A model generated the notes under the pieces. It did no database searches. It saw only the letters and a program-made list of their open reading frames with translations, and was not told the origin of the DNA. From assembly GCF_009757775.1 (NCBI RefSeq), contig NZ_RHLK01000006.1, positions 124,001 through 188,000 on the forward strand: 64,000 nucleotides of DNA, given 5' to 3'. Numbering within the stretch: position 1 is the stretch's first letter; each line of letters begins with the position of its first letter. Position numbers and translations under genes: made by a program. Shown in pieces: positions 1 to 7,150 of the stretch. This DNA comes from Paenibacillus lutrae (GTDB lineage: Bacteria > Bacillota > Bacilli > Paenibacillales > NBRC-103111).

Positions 1-106
1 CGCCCCAGATCACTCTTGCTGATAGTCCGCTTTTTGATAGTCTCTCGATCTCGCCTTTACCCCAATGCTTGTTTTTTCTGTGCTTTACCTTGTCGCCAAT
101 TTTCAT
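1..106 (-). CDS. Small SH3/KOW-like phage protein, partial (3' end outside window)
   Basis: The first 35 codons of a minus-strand gene are present, starting MKIGDKVKHRKNKHWGKG and continuing with a LSKSGLSARVIW stretch. This resembles the neighbour at 374-562 (GDIVKHKKDK...IAKSGIRAEVDW), so it is a paralogue. Its ATG overlaps the stop of the gene at 103-372 in an ATGA arrangement, which points to translational coupling. The GDxVKHKKxK opening followed by alternating hydrophobic residues is typical of small SH3/KOW-like beta-barrel proteins, but no function is known. The gene runs off the left edge. Confidence 0.6.
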   Translation of the reverse strand, partial: MKIGDKVKHRKNKHWGKGEIERLSKSGLSARVIWG

Positions 107-372
107 TGTTTATCCTCCAGCTCAAGCGCTGCCGGTCTCGGGCAGTAATAATCCATTAGCACCGATTTGCCTCCACGAGGTACGGCTATGATATATCTCA
201 GCTTTGGTGAATACCATGCATCATATTTGATTTGCGTCCTTGAAATTCCGGTTTTCAATAGACTCGTTACTGCATTAACATCTGGAGCTACAACCGCATG
301 CACCGTACCGCGTTTTTCCTTTGTCCGACCGTTGGACTGGCTGGTCCACTTCACTTTGTCGCCGACTTTCAT
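103..372 (-). CDS. Hypothetical phage protein, GDKVKW family (89 aa)
   Basis: Begins MKVGDKVKWTSQSNGRTKEK and shares the short Met-x-x-Gly-Asp-x-Val-Lys opening with both flanking small genes, so it is the middle member of a three-gene tandem family. The body is basic with many beta-branched residues and no recognised catalytic motif. The ribosome site GGAGGGATAGT lies directly before the ATG at 372. Its TGA overlaps the next gene's ATG. It belongs to the leftward early operon. The function is unknown; a small nucleic-acid or protein-binding beta barrel is the best inference. Confidence 0.65.
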   Translation of the reverse strand: MKVGDKVKWTSQSNGRTKEKRGTVHAVVAPDVNAVTSLLKTGISRTQIKYDAWYSPKLRYIIAVPRGGKSVLMDYYCPRPAALELEDKQ

Positions 373-373
373 A

Positions 374-562
374 CTATCCCTCCAATTTCTCTAGGTTCTC
401 GAACAGGTAATAAGCGCCTATAAACCATAGAAGCTTTGGGTTATCTTCCGGATGATCCCAATCCACTTCTGCCCGTATTCCACTTTTTGCAATGCTCCGT
501 ACAATCCCGCGGACCAAGTATTTATCCTTCTTGTGCTTTACGATATCTCCCGGCTGTAGCAC
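374..562 (-). CDS. Hypothetical phage protein, SH3/KOW-like (62 aa)
   Basis: Starts MLQPGDIVKHKKDKYLVRG and contains the IAKSGIRAEVDWD stretch also seen in the partial gene at the left edge. The layout of a GD turn, basic strand, G-I-V strand and A-E-V-x-W strand fits a KOW/SH3-like barrel. It ends two bases before the next start and begins in the same operon as the HTH gene upstream. The repeated presence of this small fold three times in a row is the most notable thing about it. Function unknown. Confidence 0.65.
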   Translation of the reverse strand: MLQPGDIVKHKKDKYLVRGIVRSIAKSGIRAEVDWDHPEDNPKLLWFIGAYYLFENLEKLEG

Positions 563-587
563 TGTTTATCCCTCCATGTATTGAATG

Positions 588-995
588 TTAAGCTCCTTCT
601 TTGCTTGCATTTCCGGTTTGTACCGCCCAATGGTTGAGCACAAATCGTGGAATGTTATATCGTCTTGCTATCTCTGAGCGCGATAAACTCTTTTTCAGAT
701 TTTTATAATTGCTTTCTAGTTGCTTTAACACGTCCGGACTAATCGCACCTTCCCTTAACTTCAAAGGTGGGTCTGAGGGCGTCTCTTTTCGCTCTCCTAC
801 CTCTTTTGCACGGTCAATGACCATATATGTCTCCCGGTCCTCATTGCGCTTAATAAGGCCCTTAATTGCGAGTGAGTCAGTGGCATTGGATAACTCACAG
901 GTTGTCAATTTGAAATTGACTTTAATTTCATTCCGGTTCTTGCCTGATAGGATCGCCTTGTATACGTTCATTTGTCGTTCGCTTAGTTTAATCAT
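588..995 (-). CDS. Phage DNA-binding protein with two putative HTH segments (135 aa)
   Basis: The N-terminal half (residues 1-60, MIKLSERQMNVYKAILSG...) resembles a winged-helix segment with helices followed by TCELSNATDSLAIKGLIKR, a typical recognition-helix pattern. The C-terminal part contains SLSRSEIARRYNIPRFVLNHW, a second helix-turn-helix similar to those of sigma-like and transposase-type regulators. The central 30 residues are Pro/Lys-rich and probably a linker. AGGAGG precedes the ATG at 995. It sits directly downstream of the replication gene, so it may be a late-early regulator or a replication accessory factor. The family was not recognised. Confidence 0.65.
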   Translation of the reverse strand: MIKLSERQMNVYKAILSGKNRNEIKVNFKLTTCELSNATDSLAIKGLIKRNEDRETYMVIDRAKEVGERKETPSDPPLKLREGAISPDVLKQLESNYKNLKKSLSRSEIARRYNIPRFVLNHWAVQTGNASKEGA

Positions 996-1007
996 AGGTT
1001 TTCCTCC

Positions 1008-1892
1008 TTAATTGAACATCGTGTCGAGTTTCTGAGCTTTAGCAATCATAGCTTGGAATTCTTCTTCGCTCGGCTCTTGGACTGAAGGGGATTTTGGAAC
1101 TACATGAATCGCCGGTTTCCCACTATAAGTCGGTCTGTTATAGCCACGGTTTGGTGTTGCGTGCCTTTGCGGCTGTTCAGCAGCTCTCAAGGCTTTAGCT
1201 TTTTTATCTCTAACCGCGTCAATAACCCACTTGAGAATAGCTCTGTAATCACTTGCGTATTTTTCTCCCTTAGCACCTTTATAGTTGTCCAGGGTGGTTA
1301 TGCATTCTTTCGTGAAATCTTCTCCGTGTTCAGTTACGAGTTTTTGATATTCTTCTTCTGAAAGTTTTACAAATTCTGCGTAGGCGATTTTAGTAGGTTT
1401 ATTATCTTTTTCCTTTACTTTATCTTTTACTTTCCTTTTACTTTCCTTTACTTTACTTTGTGTACTTTCTGGTGTAGTTTCTTGGGGAGTTTCTGCATAA
1501 GAAACCGAAGAAGCGCGGTTCTTGTAGGTTTCTCGCATCTTTTCGCGCTTCTCCACGACTACATTTGCTCGTTTTTTGATGCCATTTGAGGTCAAAATGT
1601 TGCGTTCATAGTATGCTTCCGGGTCAAAACACTCGCGTTTTATTGCTGTCGAAAGCATTTGCGAGAATTCTTCCTCTGTTACTGATACTTTTTTGGCAAG
1701 TATCTGAATAGTTTCTGCGTCAGAAATGTCTAGCTCAAAATTTGGTTCCCGGTATATCATTTCTAGTAGGATAAAGTAAAAGGCATACCCGTCATTTCCG
1801 TACAGCAGCCGAAGTGCTTCGATCTTTCTGTCATTGGTCGCATCTGTATCGTGGGGAAAGTAGTCCATCCCTTCTTTCCTAGGACGAGCCAT
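1008..1892 (-). CDS. Replication-initiation-like protein, DUF4373 (Lin1244/Lin1753-like) N-terminus
   Basis: The N-terminus MARPRKEGMDYFPHDTDATN... followed by a winged-helix-like segment (KIEALRLLYGNDGYAFYFIL) is characteristic of the Lin1244/Lin1753 N-terminal domain found in phage replication proteins of Bacillota. Residues 140-165 are Lys/Glu-rich linker. Residues 170-235 (KLSEEEYQKLVTEHGE...ECITTLDNYKGAKG...YASDYRAILKWV) match the DnaD-like C-terminal segment used to contact host helicase-loading proteins. It is therefore likely to recruit the host replisome to the phage origin. The start has AGGAGG seven bases upstream. It lies downstream of the recombination genes, the usual order in such early operons. 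Confidence 0.75.
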   Translation of the reverse strand: MARPRKEGMDYFPHDTDATNDRKIEALRLLYGNDGYAFYFILLEMIYREPNFELDISDAETIQILAKKVSVTEEEFSQMLSTAIKRECFDPEAYYERNILTSNGIKKRANVVVEKREKMRETYKNRASSVSYAETPQETTPESTQSKVKESKRKVKDKVKEKDNKPTKIAYAEFVKLSEEEYQKLVTEHGEDFTKECITTLDNYKGAKGEKYASDYRAILKWVIDAVRDKKAKALRAAEQPQRHATPNRGYNRPTYSGKPAIHVVPKSPSVQEPSEEEFQAMIAKAQKLDTMFN

Positions 1893-1901
1893 AGGTGCCT
1901 C

Positions 1902-2054
1902 CTAACCGGCTAGAAGCCGTTGTAACTCTTCTTCGCATTTATCAAGTTCCGCATTCCAGTGACGTTTGCCGTTATCGTCGTTTACTTGCTCCAGCTGCTC
2001 TTCGTATCTACCGATCAGCGCTCTCAGTAACTCTTCCCGGTTCACTTCAGCCAT
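1902..2054 (-). CDS. Small acidic phage protein (50 aa)
   Basis: A short ORF starting MAEVNREELLRALIGRYEEQ and ending in EEELQRLLAG, predicted almost entirely helical with heptad-like leucine spacing, so a small coiled coil is likely. A good ribosome site (GGGAGGG) lies about seven bases before the ATG at 2054. The stop is ten bases before the start of the replication gene and overlaps that gene's leader, consistent with operon coupling. Function unknown. Confidence 0.6.
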   Translation of the reverse strand: MAEVNREELLRALIGRYEEQLEQVNDDNGKRHWNAELDKCEEELQRLLAG

Positions 2055-2125
2055 TTAACGACCCTCCCAGGGACGCTGTGGCGTAAGAACCAGTACGTCC
2101 CATATATGTTGGCTTTCATGTTCAT
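2042..2125 (-). CDS. Possible 27-residue phage peptide
   Basis: The ATG at 2125 overlaps the stop of the HNH gene (ATGA). The frame encodes MNMKANIYGTYWFLRHSVPG and ends at 2042, overlapping the next gene's ribosome site and start. The tight overlap on both sides is what supports it; the peptide itself has no recognisable motif. It could instead be a fortuitous frame used only to keep ribosomes moving through the junction. Confidence 0.35.
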   Translation of the reverse strand: MNMKANIYGTYWFLRHSVPGRVVKWLK

Positions 2126-2460
2126 TTCGTTTGCTCCCTTAGCGCTTTTCTAAACCGGATTCCCTCTACACTTTCGTCCATCCAAGTGTGACAAGGTTTG
2201 CATGCATGTAAGAGATCCACTGCCCTTGTACGGTGACTCAACTGCTTACGACCGGTGATATGCGCTCGTTCGATTGCCCGGGCACCGTTGCAACGTTTCT
2301 GGACCTCACAAATGTCCTGTGAGCGCTCTTTTAGCTCACGGTCGACCTTTGGGCTTATCTCGCCCATCTGACGTTGTGTGGGCTTTATACGGCGGCTTTT
2401 GATCTGCTTTTCTTTGCTATAATCTCGAACAGGCTGATTGGCTAAGTTCATCAGATTCAA
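2122..2460 (-). CDS. HNH-type nuclease domain protein (112 aa)
   Basis: After a basic N-terminus, residues 50-105 carry a cysteine pair region (C51...C57), an ERAHI segment and then DLLHACKPCHTWMD, the pattern of an HNH/zinc-finger nuclease core (His of AHI, His/Cys of LHACKPCH). At 112 aa it is close to small phage HNH proteins. The ATG at 2460 overlaps the stop of the Rad52-like gene (ATGA), so the two are probably translated together. The likely role is processing of DNA during phage recombination or replication, possibly in the manner of NinG-type nucleases; that comparison is an inference. Confidence 0.65.
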   Translation of the reverse strand: MNLMNLANQPVRDYSKEKQIKSRRIKPTQRQMGEISPKVDRELKERSQDICEVQKRCNGARAIERAHITGRKQLSHRTRAVDLLHACKPCHTWMDESVEGIRFRKALREQTK

Positions 2461-3242
2461 CTCGCTCTCTTCGTTTGAAGTAGAAGGCTTTCGATTAGCT
2501 TCCAGTCGTTTACATCAGTGATATCTTTGTTAAGAAGCTTTACTTCTCTTTTGAGTGATTCCGTAGCAAAAGTCACTAAATCATCCCATCCCCATCCAAG
2601 CTCACCCCGAAGCTTGTACACCCTGGTTCTGACTGCGCTGACTGTCTCCTCTTTCTGCGCAGGAGGTTTGGCCGGCTGTTCTGCAGGCTCGTCAAACAGC
2701 AAGTGTAGATCGTTCGGACTTGGAGGTGCCTCCGCGCTAGTGTCGCTTGGTGGTTCAAATACTTTTTGCGTTCTTTCGGTATATTTGAAGTCGGAAGGAA
2801 GCGCCCACAATGGGAGCTTCGGTACCTGTGCAAGCACATAAGACCGTCCTTGCTGCTTAATTGGCGCCCATTGGTTCTCCAGGTTGTAAAGGTAGCGACC
2901 GATTCCCCATTGGTACCCTGCCCGTTTCATCGCGTCAGATAGCCCGCCTTTGACGGCCTCTGTCTGGCTGTCGTCTGCTCCGTCCCATTTCGTAATCCAT
3001 TCACCATTCCATAAGATTGAGATTCCGCAAAGCTGGCTTGTCCCTTTCCACTCGCGGAACTCGTTTCGCCAGCCAAAAGGCCCGAATATCGCGTCCAGAC
3101 GGCTCATGATCGCTCGATTTGTTACGTAGGCTAGTGCTATCCCTTTGGACTTGTCCGCATTCGTAGCGCCAACTCGCCACTCGATATCCTCCGGTAGAAA
3201 CGGGTCCTGTAGCCTTTGCATGATTGTTTGTGCATCATCCAT
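2457..3242 (-). CDS. Rad52/22-family single-strand annealing protein
   Basis: The first 150 residues carry the hallmarks of the phage Rad52/22 family: PFLPEDIEWRVG, LAYVTNRAIMSRLDAIFGP.GWRNEF, and GLSDAMKRAGYQWGIGRYLY. These proteins anneal complementary single strands during phage recombination. The C-terminal 110 residues are a Pro/Glu-rich linker followed by a helical segment (ELGWGWDDLVTFATESL...), probably for partner binding such as SSB. At 261 aa it is complete. It is followed with a four-base overlap by the HNH protein, giving an annealase plus nuclease module. No separate phage SSB gene was seen in the window. Confidence 0.85.
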   Translation of the reverse strand: MDDAQTIMQRLQDPFLPEDIEWRVGATNADKSKGIALAYVTNRAIMSRLDAIFGPFGWRNEFREWKGTSQLCGISILWNGEWITKWDGADDSQTEAVKGGLSDAMKRAGYQWGIGRYLYNLENQWAPIKQQGRSYVLAQVPKLPLWALPSDFKYTERTQKVFEPPSDTSAEAPPSPNDLHLLFDEPAEQPAKPPAQKEETVSAVRTRVYKLRGELGWGWDDLVTFATESLKREVKLLNKDITDVNDWKLIESLLLQTKRAS

Positions 3243-3248
3243 GAGGAT

Positions 3249-3470
3249 TCACACCTCCTGTTTGATCTGGATTGATATTTCAACCTCGACACACTCGTAG
3301 TTCTCCGTGTCCTCCGGCGCGTAGATGCAGTTCAGCAGCCACTCACTGCATTCTTCGAGGCTCGGGAACCGGATCGCTGCGAACAGATCACCGGTGAGCC
3401 CGTCCCCTCTGCGGTTAAGATAAGCGTCTGTACCCTTACGCTGGATCACACAGCGAGTTTTACTTCGCAT
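3249..3470 (-). CDS. Hypothetical early phage protein (73 aa)
   Basis: Starts MRSKTRCVIQRKGTDAYLNR and ends in CVEVEISIQIKQEV. It has a basic N-terminal strand and a helix containing SLEECSEWLLNCIY. No family was recognised. It overlaps the upstream gene by 25 bases in another frame and ends six bases before the Rad52-like start, so it belongs to the early operon. The ribosome site is weak (GAGTGAG), suggesting translation by coupling. Confidence 0.5.
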   Translation of the reverse strand: MRSKTRCVIQRKGTDAYLNRRGDGLTGDLFAAIRFPSLEECSEWLLNCIYAPEDTENYECVEVEISIQIKQEV

Positions 3471-3637
3471 TCACGCTCACTCTCCATTTGTGGTACAATG
3501 ACCTCAGGAATGTTTTGTTGAGGGCGCCAATTCAGTTGCAGCTGAAGGACGCCTTTTCTATATGCGTTAATCAGAAGATTCCGGTTCTGCATCTTGTTGT
3601 GGGGTCTTTGACTCGCTAACCAGCGGTACATGTCCAT
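3446..3637 (-). CDS. Hypothetical early phage protein (63 aa), start uncertain
   Basis: The frame encodes MDMYRWLASQRPHNKMQNRN, then a helix with LQLQLNWRPQQ and an acidic end. The start is placed at 3637 because GGAG lies ten bases upstream; an internal Met at 3592 would shorten the overlap with the preceding gene but has no ribosome site. The QLQLNWR motif is similar to QLELHWRLNRE at the C-terminus of the protein at 4437-4715, hinting at distant relation. Function unknown. Confidence 0.45.
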   Translation of the reverse strand: MDMYRWLASQRPHNKMQNRNLLINAYRKGVLQLQLNWRPQQNIPEVIVPQMESERECEVKLAV

Positions 3638-4016
3638 TGTCCCCGTGCTCCTTTTGGGTGTAGTACTCTTCAATCAGGCTTATTTGACTAATGTTTTTGA
3701 TTTCTGTTACATCGTATTCAACCTCGTACTCCGAGCCTTCCCAATTGCGATGCTCTACGAACTCAGCCTTCACAATAGCGATGAAAAAGTAACTTTCGCT
3801 ATATTCGTAATCCGGCTCTATCTGCTCCAAGAGTGCAGATTCTAAATCATCGAAAATTCCGGTTCCATTAAAATCGTCATGAATAATATTTAAGACTTCC
3901 ATGCAGGAACCCACTCCAGTTAAGTACATGTGAGCTGAAACAATGGCAGTATTCATCTCTTCTTCGTGCTCCTTTTTGGTGTAATGCTCGATTATTTCCT
4001 CGACTGTCCGAAACAT
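3567..4016 (-). CDS. Hypothetical acidic early phage protein (149 aa)
   Basis: MFRTVEEIIEHYTKKEHEEEM opens the protein and a near copy of that motif, SLIEEYYTQKEHGDNGHVPL, recurs near residues 110-135, so an internal duplication of an EIIEHYTxKEH element is visible. The middle third is strongly acidic and rich in aromatic residues, probably beta-rich (YFFIAIVKAEFVEHRN). No family recognised. It is separated by nine bases from the gene upstream and lies within the early operon. Confidence 0.55.
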   Translation of the reverse strand: MFRTVEEIIEHYTKKEHEEEMNTAIVSAHMYLTGVGSCMEVLNIIHDDFNGTGIFDDLESALLEQIEPDYEYSESYFFIAIVKAEFVEHRNWEGSEYEVEYDVTEIKNISQISLIEEYYTQKEHGDNGHVPLVSESKTPQQDAEPESSD

Positions 4017-4025
4017 GCTGCGCTC

Positions 4026-4253
4026 CTATTCAAAATTCTCTTTTTCTATTCTCCGTATCGCCGTAATAGCCATTTCAAAAGCTGTAATCTTGTCTGGTGC
4101 TTCTTTTAATTTAGTTCGACTGGAATCATCCGCTAGAAAGCACCATTTGCCATCAATCTTGATTTGGGGATGCCAAACTTTGAACGTTTTATGTGTTTCC
4201 CTATCCAGATACATTTTTTCTATTGCCTTGAACCTATCCGCCAAGGTCAGCAC
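4026..4253 (-). CDS. Hypothetical early phage protein (75 aa)
   Basis: Reads from a GTG at 4253 (LTLADRFKAIEKMYLDRETH...) to a basic C-terminus IRRIEKENFE. A central HPQIKIDGKWCFLADDSS strand pair followed by a helix is the only structural pattern. AGGACG sits immediately upstream and is poorly placed, so the start is uncertain. No known family. Confidence 0.5.
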   Translation of the reverse strand: MLTLADRFKAIEKMYLDRETHKTFKVWHPQIKIDGKWCFLADDSSRTKLKEAPDKITAFEMAITAIRRIEKENFE

Positions 4254-4257
4254 CGTC

Positions 4258-4437
4258 CTATAAAATCAAAATGTATAAAGCCATGAGCAGTTGCAAAATT
4301 CCCATCACGATCAAGAAAATCGGGATGTAGAAGTCTGTTGACTTACGCACTCTAGGATGTAACGCTACGACTCCCATAGCGGTCATTAATAGCCCGTAAC
4401 AACCAATTGCGTAGACAAGGAAACTGTCAGCAGACAT
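4258..4437 (-). CDS. Small two-helix membrane protein (59 aa)
   Basis: Encodes MSADSFLVYAIGCYGLLMTA, a short basic loop (HPRVRKSTD) and a second hydrophobic stretch ending ALYILIL, so two membrane segments with the loop probably cytoplasmic. The ATG overlaps the stop of the upstream gene (TGATG). Small membrane proteins in phage early operons sometimes block superinfection or depolarise the membrane; nothing in the sequence decides this. Confidence 0.55.
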   Translation of the reverse strand: MSADSFLVYAIGCYGLLMTAMGVVALHPRVRKSTDFYIPIFLIVMGILQLLMALYILIL

Positions 4438-4715
4438 CAACCCACATTCGCCTCCTGCTCGATCTCCCGGTTAAGGCGCCAATGTAGTTCAAGCTGACGA
4501 TCATTGCGTTCTACTTCTTCTGTAAACTCTCTCCAAGCCAATATCTTCTCGATTGATTTAATGTGCAGAAGATCCACGCGCGGTTCATAAAATGGGACAG
4601 CTGTATAAATCTCGATATGTCCTTTAACACTTTCCCGGTAAGCTGTGACTTCATCGGGACCATGTTCTTCAACTACAATGAACTCTTTCCCGTCATGCCG
4701 GATTGTCTTAGTCAT
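4437..4715 (-). CDS. Hypothetical early phage protein (92 aa)
   Basis: Begins MTKTIRHDGKEFIVVEEHGP, a two-stranded start, then a helical C-terminal half (SIEKILAWREFTEEVERNDR) ending in a basic amphipathic stretch. GGGAGGAGA lies seven bases before the ATG. It is coupled on both sides by overlaps with its neighbours. No family recognised. Confidence 0.55.
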   Translation of the reverse strand: MTKTIRHDGKEFIVVEEHGPDEVTAYRESVKGHIEIYTAVPFYEPRVDLLHIKSIEKILAWREFTEEVERNDRQLELHWRLNREIEQEANVG

Positions 4716-4885
4716 ACTATCTCCTCCCTTACTAAGACCCGCTGTATATCTCTCAGCAGCAGGATCGTGTCTTTGTGGTTGTATTTCACAAAATCACTGA
4801 TGGCTTCTTCATCCTGCGGTATCGTCTCCAAGAAGCCGATCTCCTCAACGATTCTCTTGTTCAGTACTTGTGCGCTAGGGCTCAC
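4712..4885 (-). CDS. Hypothetical early phage protein (57 aa), GTG start
   Basis: A longer frame extends upstream, but the GTG at 4885 is preferred because AAAGGAGAG lies eight bases before it and the longer form has no ribosome site. The product (SPSAQVLNKRIVEEIGFLET...) is acidic and helical with a C-terminal LLLRDIQRVLVREEIV helix. It overlaps the next gene by four bases. Function unknown. Confidence 0.5.
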   Translation of the reverse strand: MSPSAQVLNKRIVEEIGFLETIPQDEEAISDFVKYNHKDTILLLRDIQRVLVREEIV

Positions 4886-4919
4886 TGTATATCTCTCCTT
4901 TGTGATATAGTTGGAATGT

Positions 4920-5099
4920 TTATACATATTGCTTGTTAAGGATCACCCAACCCGCCGCTTGGTGGTTGTCTAGGATATGTTCGATTTCTTCCGTTGTCTC
5001 AGCTAGGTACCCGTCACAGATATGAGATATCGAATTACCAAATTTATAAGTCTCCATAATTTTTCCGGTCTGGCCTGGTTTCATTTCATGTTTCTTCAT
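4920..5099 (-). CDS. Hypothetical early phage protein (59 aa)
   Basis: Start chosen at 5099 (MKKHEMKPGQTGKIMETYKF) because GAGGGGG lies nine bases upstream; the frame remains open to 5177 without a comparable site. The sequence suggests a small beta element (GQTGKIMETYKFGNSI) and a helix (TEEIEHILDNHQAAG). No family recognised. Confidence 0.5.
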   Translation of the reverse strand: MKKHEMKPGQTGKIMETYKFGNSISHICDGYLAETTEEIEHILDNHQAAGWVILNKQYV

Positions 5100-5182
5100 A
5101 CGCGCATTCCCCCTCAATCTATGGGTATGCGAGAGATCGGGGTGGACAAACCGTGCAATTGCTGACATGTTGTTCACCGTCC

Positions 5183-5314
5183 TTATGCACCTTTTTTAGA
5201 AGCCTGTTTCTCAGCCTCTCTACGCTCGACTACCGGCAGTACACGGGCTATAAACTCGTGTAGCTTCTCCCAAGCCTTATCGCTCATGCCGGGATTATGA
5301 GGTGGTTTCTTCAT
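5183..5314 (-). CDS. Small basic phage protein (43 aa)
   Basis: The frame MKKPPHNPGMSDKAWEKLHE continues as one amphipathic helix ending EKQASKKGA. AGGCGG precedes the ATG at 5314. It fills an otherwise empty 190-base gap in the early operon. Its length and charge suggest a helical peptide, perhaps DNA- or protein-binding. Function unknown. Confidence 0.5.
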   Translation of the reverse strand: MKKPPHNPGMSDKAWEKLHEFIARVLPVVERREAEKQASKKGA

Positions 5315-5365
5315 GAGTGTCACCGCCTTATCTGGTATTGGAGAGTCCAATTTTGGACTTACGTC

Positions 5366-5815
5366 CTAAATGTAATCTTCTGGCTTGAATGTTTTTACAA
5401 ACTCTACTGCTTCATAGAAGTCAATTCTGCGGATGCAATTGTATTTATGGACATCATATTTTTCTTTAAGTTTTTTCCAGATTAACCGTCTGTACTTTCC
5501 GACTGTTTTTGAAAACGATTCATCCTCTTCATGGAACCGATCTTTAGTAAGTTTGATTGATCTCGATGCAACTGCGGAGTGCAATTGAGTGCATTCGGAG
5601 TTGAGTAACGTAACACTATCGCGTACTTCCTGGACCATTACATTCATTTCAGTGAAACGTTCTTCAACGTCCGATTTGATACCGACAACATCGACATAAA
5701 GCACTTTCATGTGGTTGATTACGGCTTCCATAGCGGCGTCTTGTTGTTTGGATTTTTCGAGAGCTTTCTCCAAGAAAGAAAACACCTGTTTTTGCTCAAC
5801 TAATTGTTTACTCAT
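5366..5815 (-). CDS. ORF6C-domain phage protein (149 aa)
   Basis: Residues 95-149 ([20 protein letters not shown], then [21 protein letters not shown]) match the ORF6C domain, normally the C-terminal half of phage antirepressors. The usual N-terminal Bro/ORF6N DNA-binding part is absent and is replaced by a coiled-coil-like region (residues 1-90, [20 protein letters not shown]...). It may therefore oligomerise with another regulator instead of binding DNA itself. It overlaps the DUF3102 gene by eight bases. A GAGGAAT site precedes the ATG. Confidence 0.75.
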   Translation of the reverse strand: MSKQLVEQKQVFSFLEKALEKSKQQDAAMEAVINHMKVLYVDVVGIKSDVEERFTEMNVMVQEVRDSVTLLNSECTQLHSAVASRSIKLTKDRFHEEDESFSKTVGKYRRLIWKKLKEKYDVHKYNCIRRIDFYEAVEFVKTFKPEDYI

Positions 5816-6728
5816 TGATTATTCCTCCTAGTTTTCGGCCGTTTAAGGCAGCTTTTAATTGAGATACATAGGATTCAAGCATTTCAAGACTCTGGCTTAG
5901 TTGTTTCTTTTCGAGATCGTTAGAGTGAGCTATTGCCCCCTGCATGAAAGTTCCTACAGCTGCTTTCTCTAAGAACTGCTTAATGTGGATTCTTAGATGG
6001 ATCGTTGTTAGGTCGGCCTCATGCATTAGTTTTTTTCTTTGAAGGGCTGCTTGCTCTTCATCAAAATCAACAGTTTCTCTAAGTTCGAACTCTTTAAGCT
6101 TCTGAACAGCTTCTTGGTAGCCAGCTTGAAGGTTTTTGATTTTGAATCGGGATTCTTCGATTTCATTTTTAAGGTCATCCGGAATCTTCTCGACTGTCAC
6201 TGTTTCAATTCGCGGTGGAGTATTTTGAGCTTTTGAAGCTTGATCTTTCCAGTAGTCGGCTGCTGTCTTAGTGGATTCTAAAAGTTCTTCTGATTCTTTT
6301 GCGCGGCGCTCAGCTTCCTTAAGTGACTTCTTGACTTCGCGTAACTCGCGGACTGTCATTTCATCAACTGTTTTTGTCTCGCCTGTAGTCGGTATTATGT
6401 GAGACTCCGAGAGAAACTTATTTCTGTCTACAGATTCAGGAAGAGACAACATTTCAAATATTTTTCCGGTTGGTATACCTCGCGACATCGCGAGGTTTCC
6501 GAATTGCTCGTGAACTTGAATAAATTTTTGTGCAGTTTGATGACTCATCTCTATCTCATTAAGCCAGCGCATCCATTCTCCATGTGCAAGGTCGTTAATC
6601 TTAACGTGCTTGAGTCTTTTTCCAATTTCGTATATAGACTGACCAGCAATTTGCTTGTAGCTATTGATTTCTGCTGTAATTACTTGAATGTCTGCTGATA
6701 ACGGAAGAGTCATATGCTGCTCGTTCAA
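5808..6728 (-). CDS. DUF3102-domain phage protein (306 aa)
   Basis: Residues 10-110 ([63 protein letters not shown]) are the DUF3102 signature, common in early operons of Bacillota prophages and resembling ParB-like HTH proteins. Residues 125-235 form a long charged coiled coil. The C-terminus is helical. The start is a TTG at 6728, with GGGAG about nine bases upstream. It is the second gene after the Cro-like regulator. The role is not established; DNA binding is likely. Confidence 0.8.
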   Translation of the reverse strand: MNEQHMTLPLSADIQVITAEINSYKQIAGQSIYEIGKRLKHVKINDLAHGEWMRWLNEIEMSHQTAQKFIQVHEQFGNLAMSRGIPTGKIFEMLSLPESVDRNKFLSESHIIPTTGETKTVDEMTVRELREVKKSLKEAERRAKESEELLESTKTAADYWKDQASKAQNTPPRIETVTVEKIPDDLKNEIEESRFKIKNLQAGYQEAVQKLKEFELRETVDFDEEQAALQRKKLMHEADLTTIHLRIHIKQFLEKAAVGTFMQGAIAHSNDLEKKQLSQSLEMLESYVSQLKAALNGRKLGGIINE

Positions 6729-6742
6729 TTCGATTACTCCCT

Positions 6743-6985
6743 TCAGGCGCTTTTGTGTACTTTTGTCAACACCTCTACAAACAGAGTTTCAAAATTGACA
6801 TTAAAGTACGACTTCATTAAACTGATCGTCTTCCTGCCTGGATATCTTTTTTCTCGCATCATAAGATTCATCATTGATTCAGAGATGCCGATCTGACGGG
6901 CTAATCCGTTAACTGATTTAATGCCGCGGCGCTCCATTTCTTTATATACATAGTCAGTGTTTAAGTGAATCCTTGTCTGAATCAT
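6743..6985 (-). CDS. Cro-like HTH regulator (80 aa)
   Basis: Contains a classical XRE/Cro helix-turn-helix: [20 protein letters not shown] followed by a basic [10 protein letters not shown] segment. It is the first gene of the leftward early operon, divergent from the CI-like repressor, so it is the Cro counterpart of the lysogeny switch. GGAG lies 11 bases before the ATG. A copy of the proposed operator lies inside its own 3' end (6756-6767), in addition to the copies in the intergenic region. Confidence 0.85.
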   Translation of the reverse strand: MIQTRIHLNTDYVYKEMERRGIKSVNGLARQIGISESMMNLMMREKRYPGRKTISLMKSYFNVNFETLFVEVLTKVHKSA

Positions 6986-7150
6986 TATTAGGTTCGCTCC
7001 TTTCTGTGTACATTTGTCATTGACTTAAGTATATATTAAATCCATTATTTACTTCTGTCAACAGTTTTTTCGAAAATAATTTCTTTTTGTACACGACAAA
7101 AGTAAACTTGATAATGTACGGTTTTTTTATTGTACAGGAGGTGCTAAAAA
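6986..7150. promoter_or_regulatory. Divergent lysogeny-switch promoter region with operators
   Basis: Leftward promoter: -35 TTGACA (7056-7061) and -10 TAATAT (7033-7038) with a 17-base spacer, strong and facing the Cro-like gene. Rightward promoter: TTGTAC (7087-7092) and GATAAT (7110-7115), 17-base spacer, facing the repressor. A repeated element with consensus TKTACWTYTGTC occurs at 7007-7018 (+), 7048-7059 (+, overlapping the leftward -35) and 7095-7106 (- strand, between the rightward -35 and -10), plus 6756-6767 (+) in the Cro-like gene. The positions fit operators for both regulators. Confidence 0.75.
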
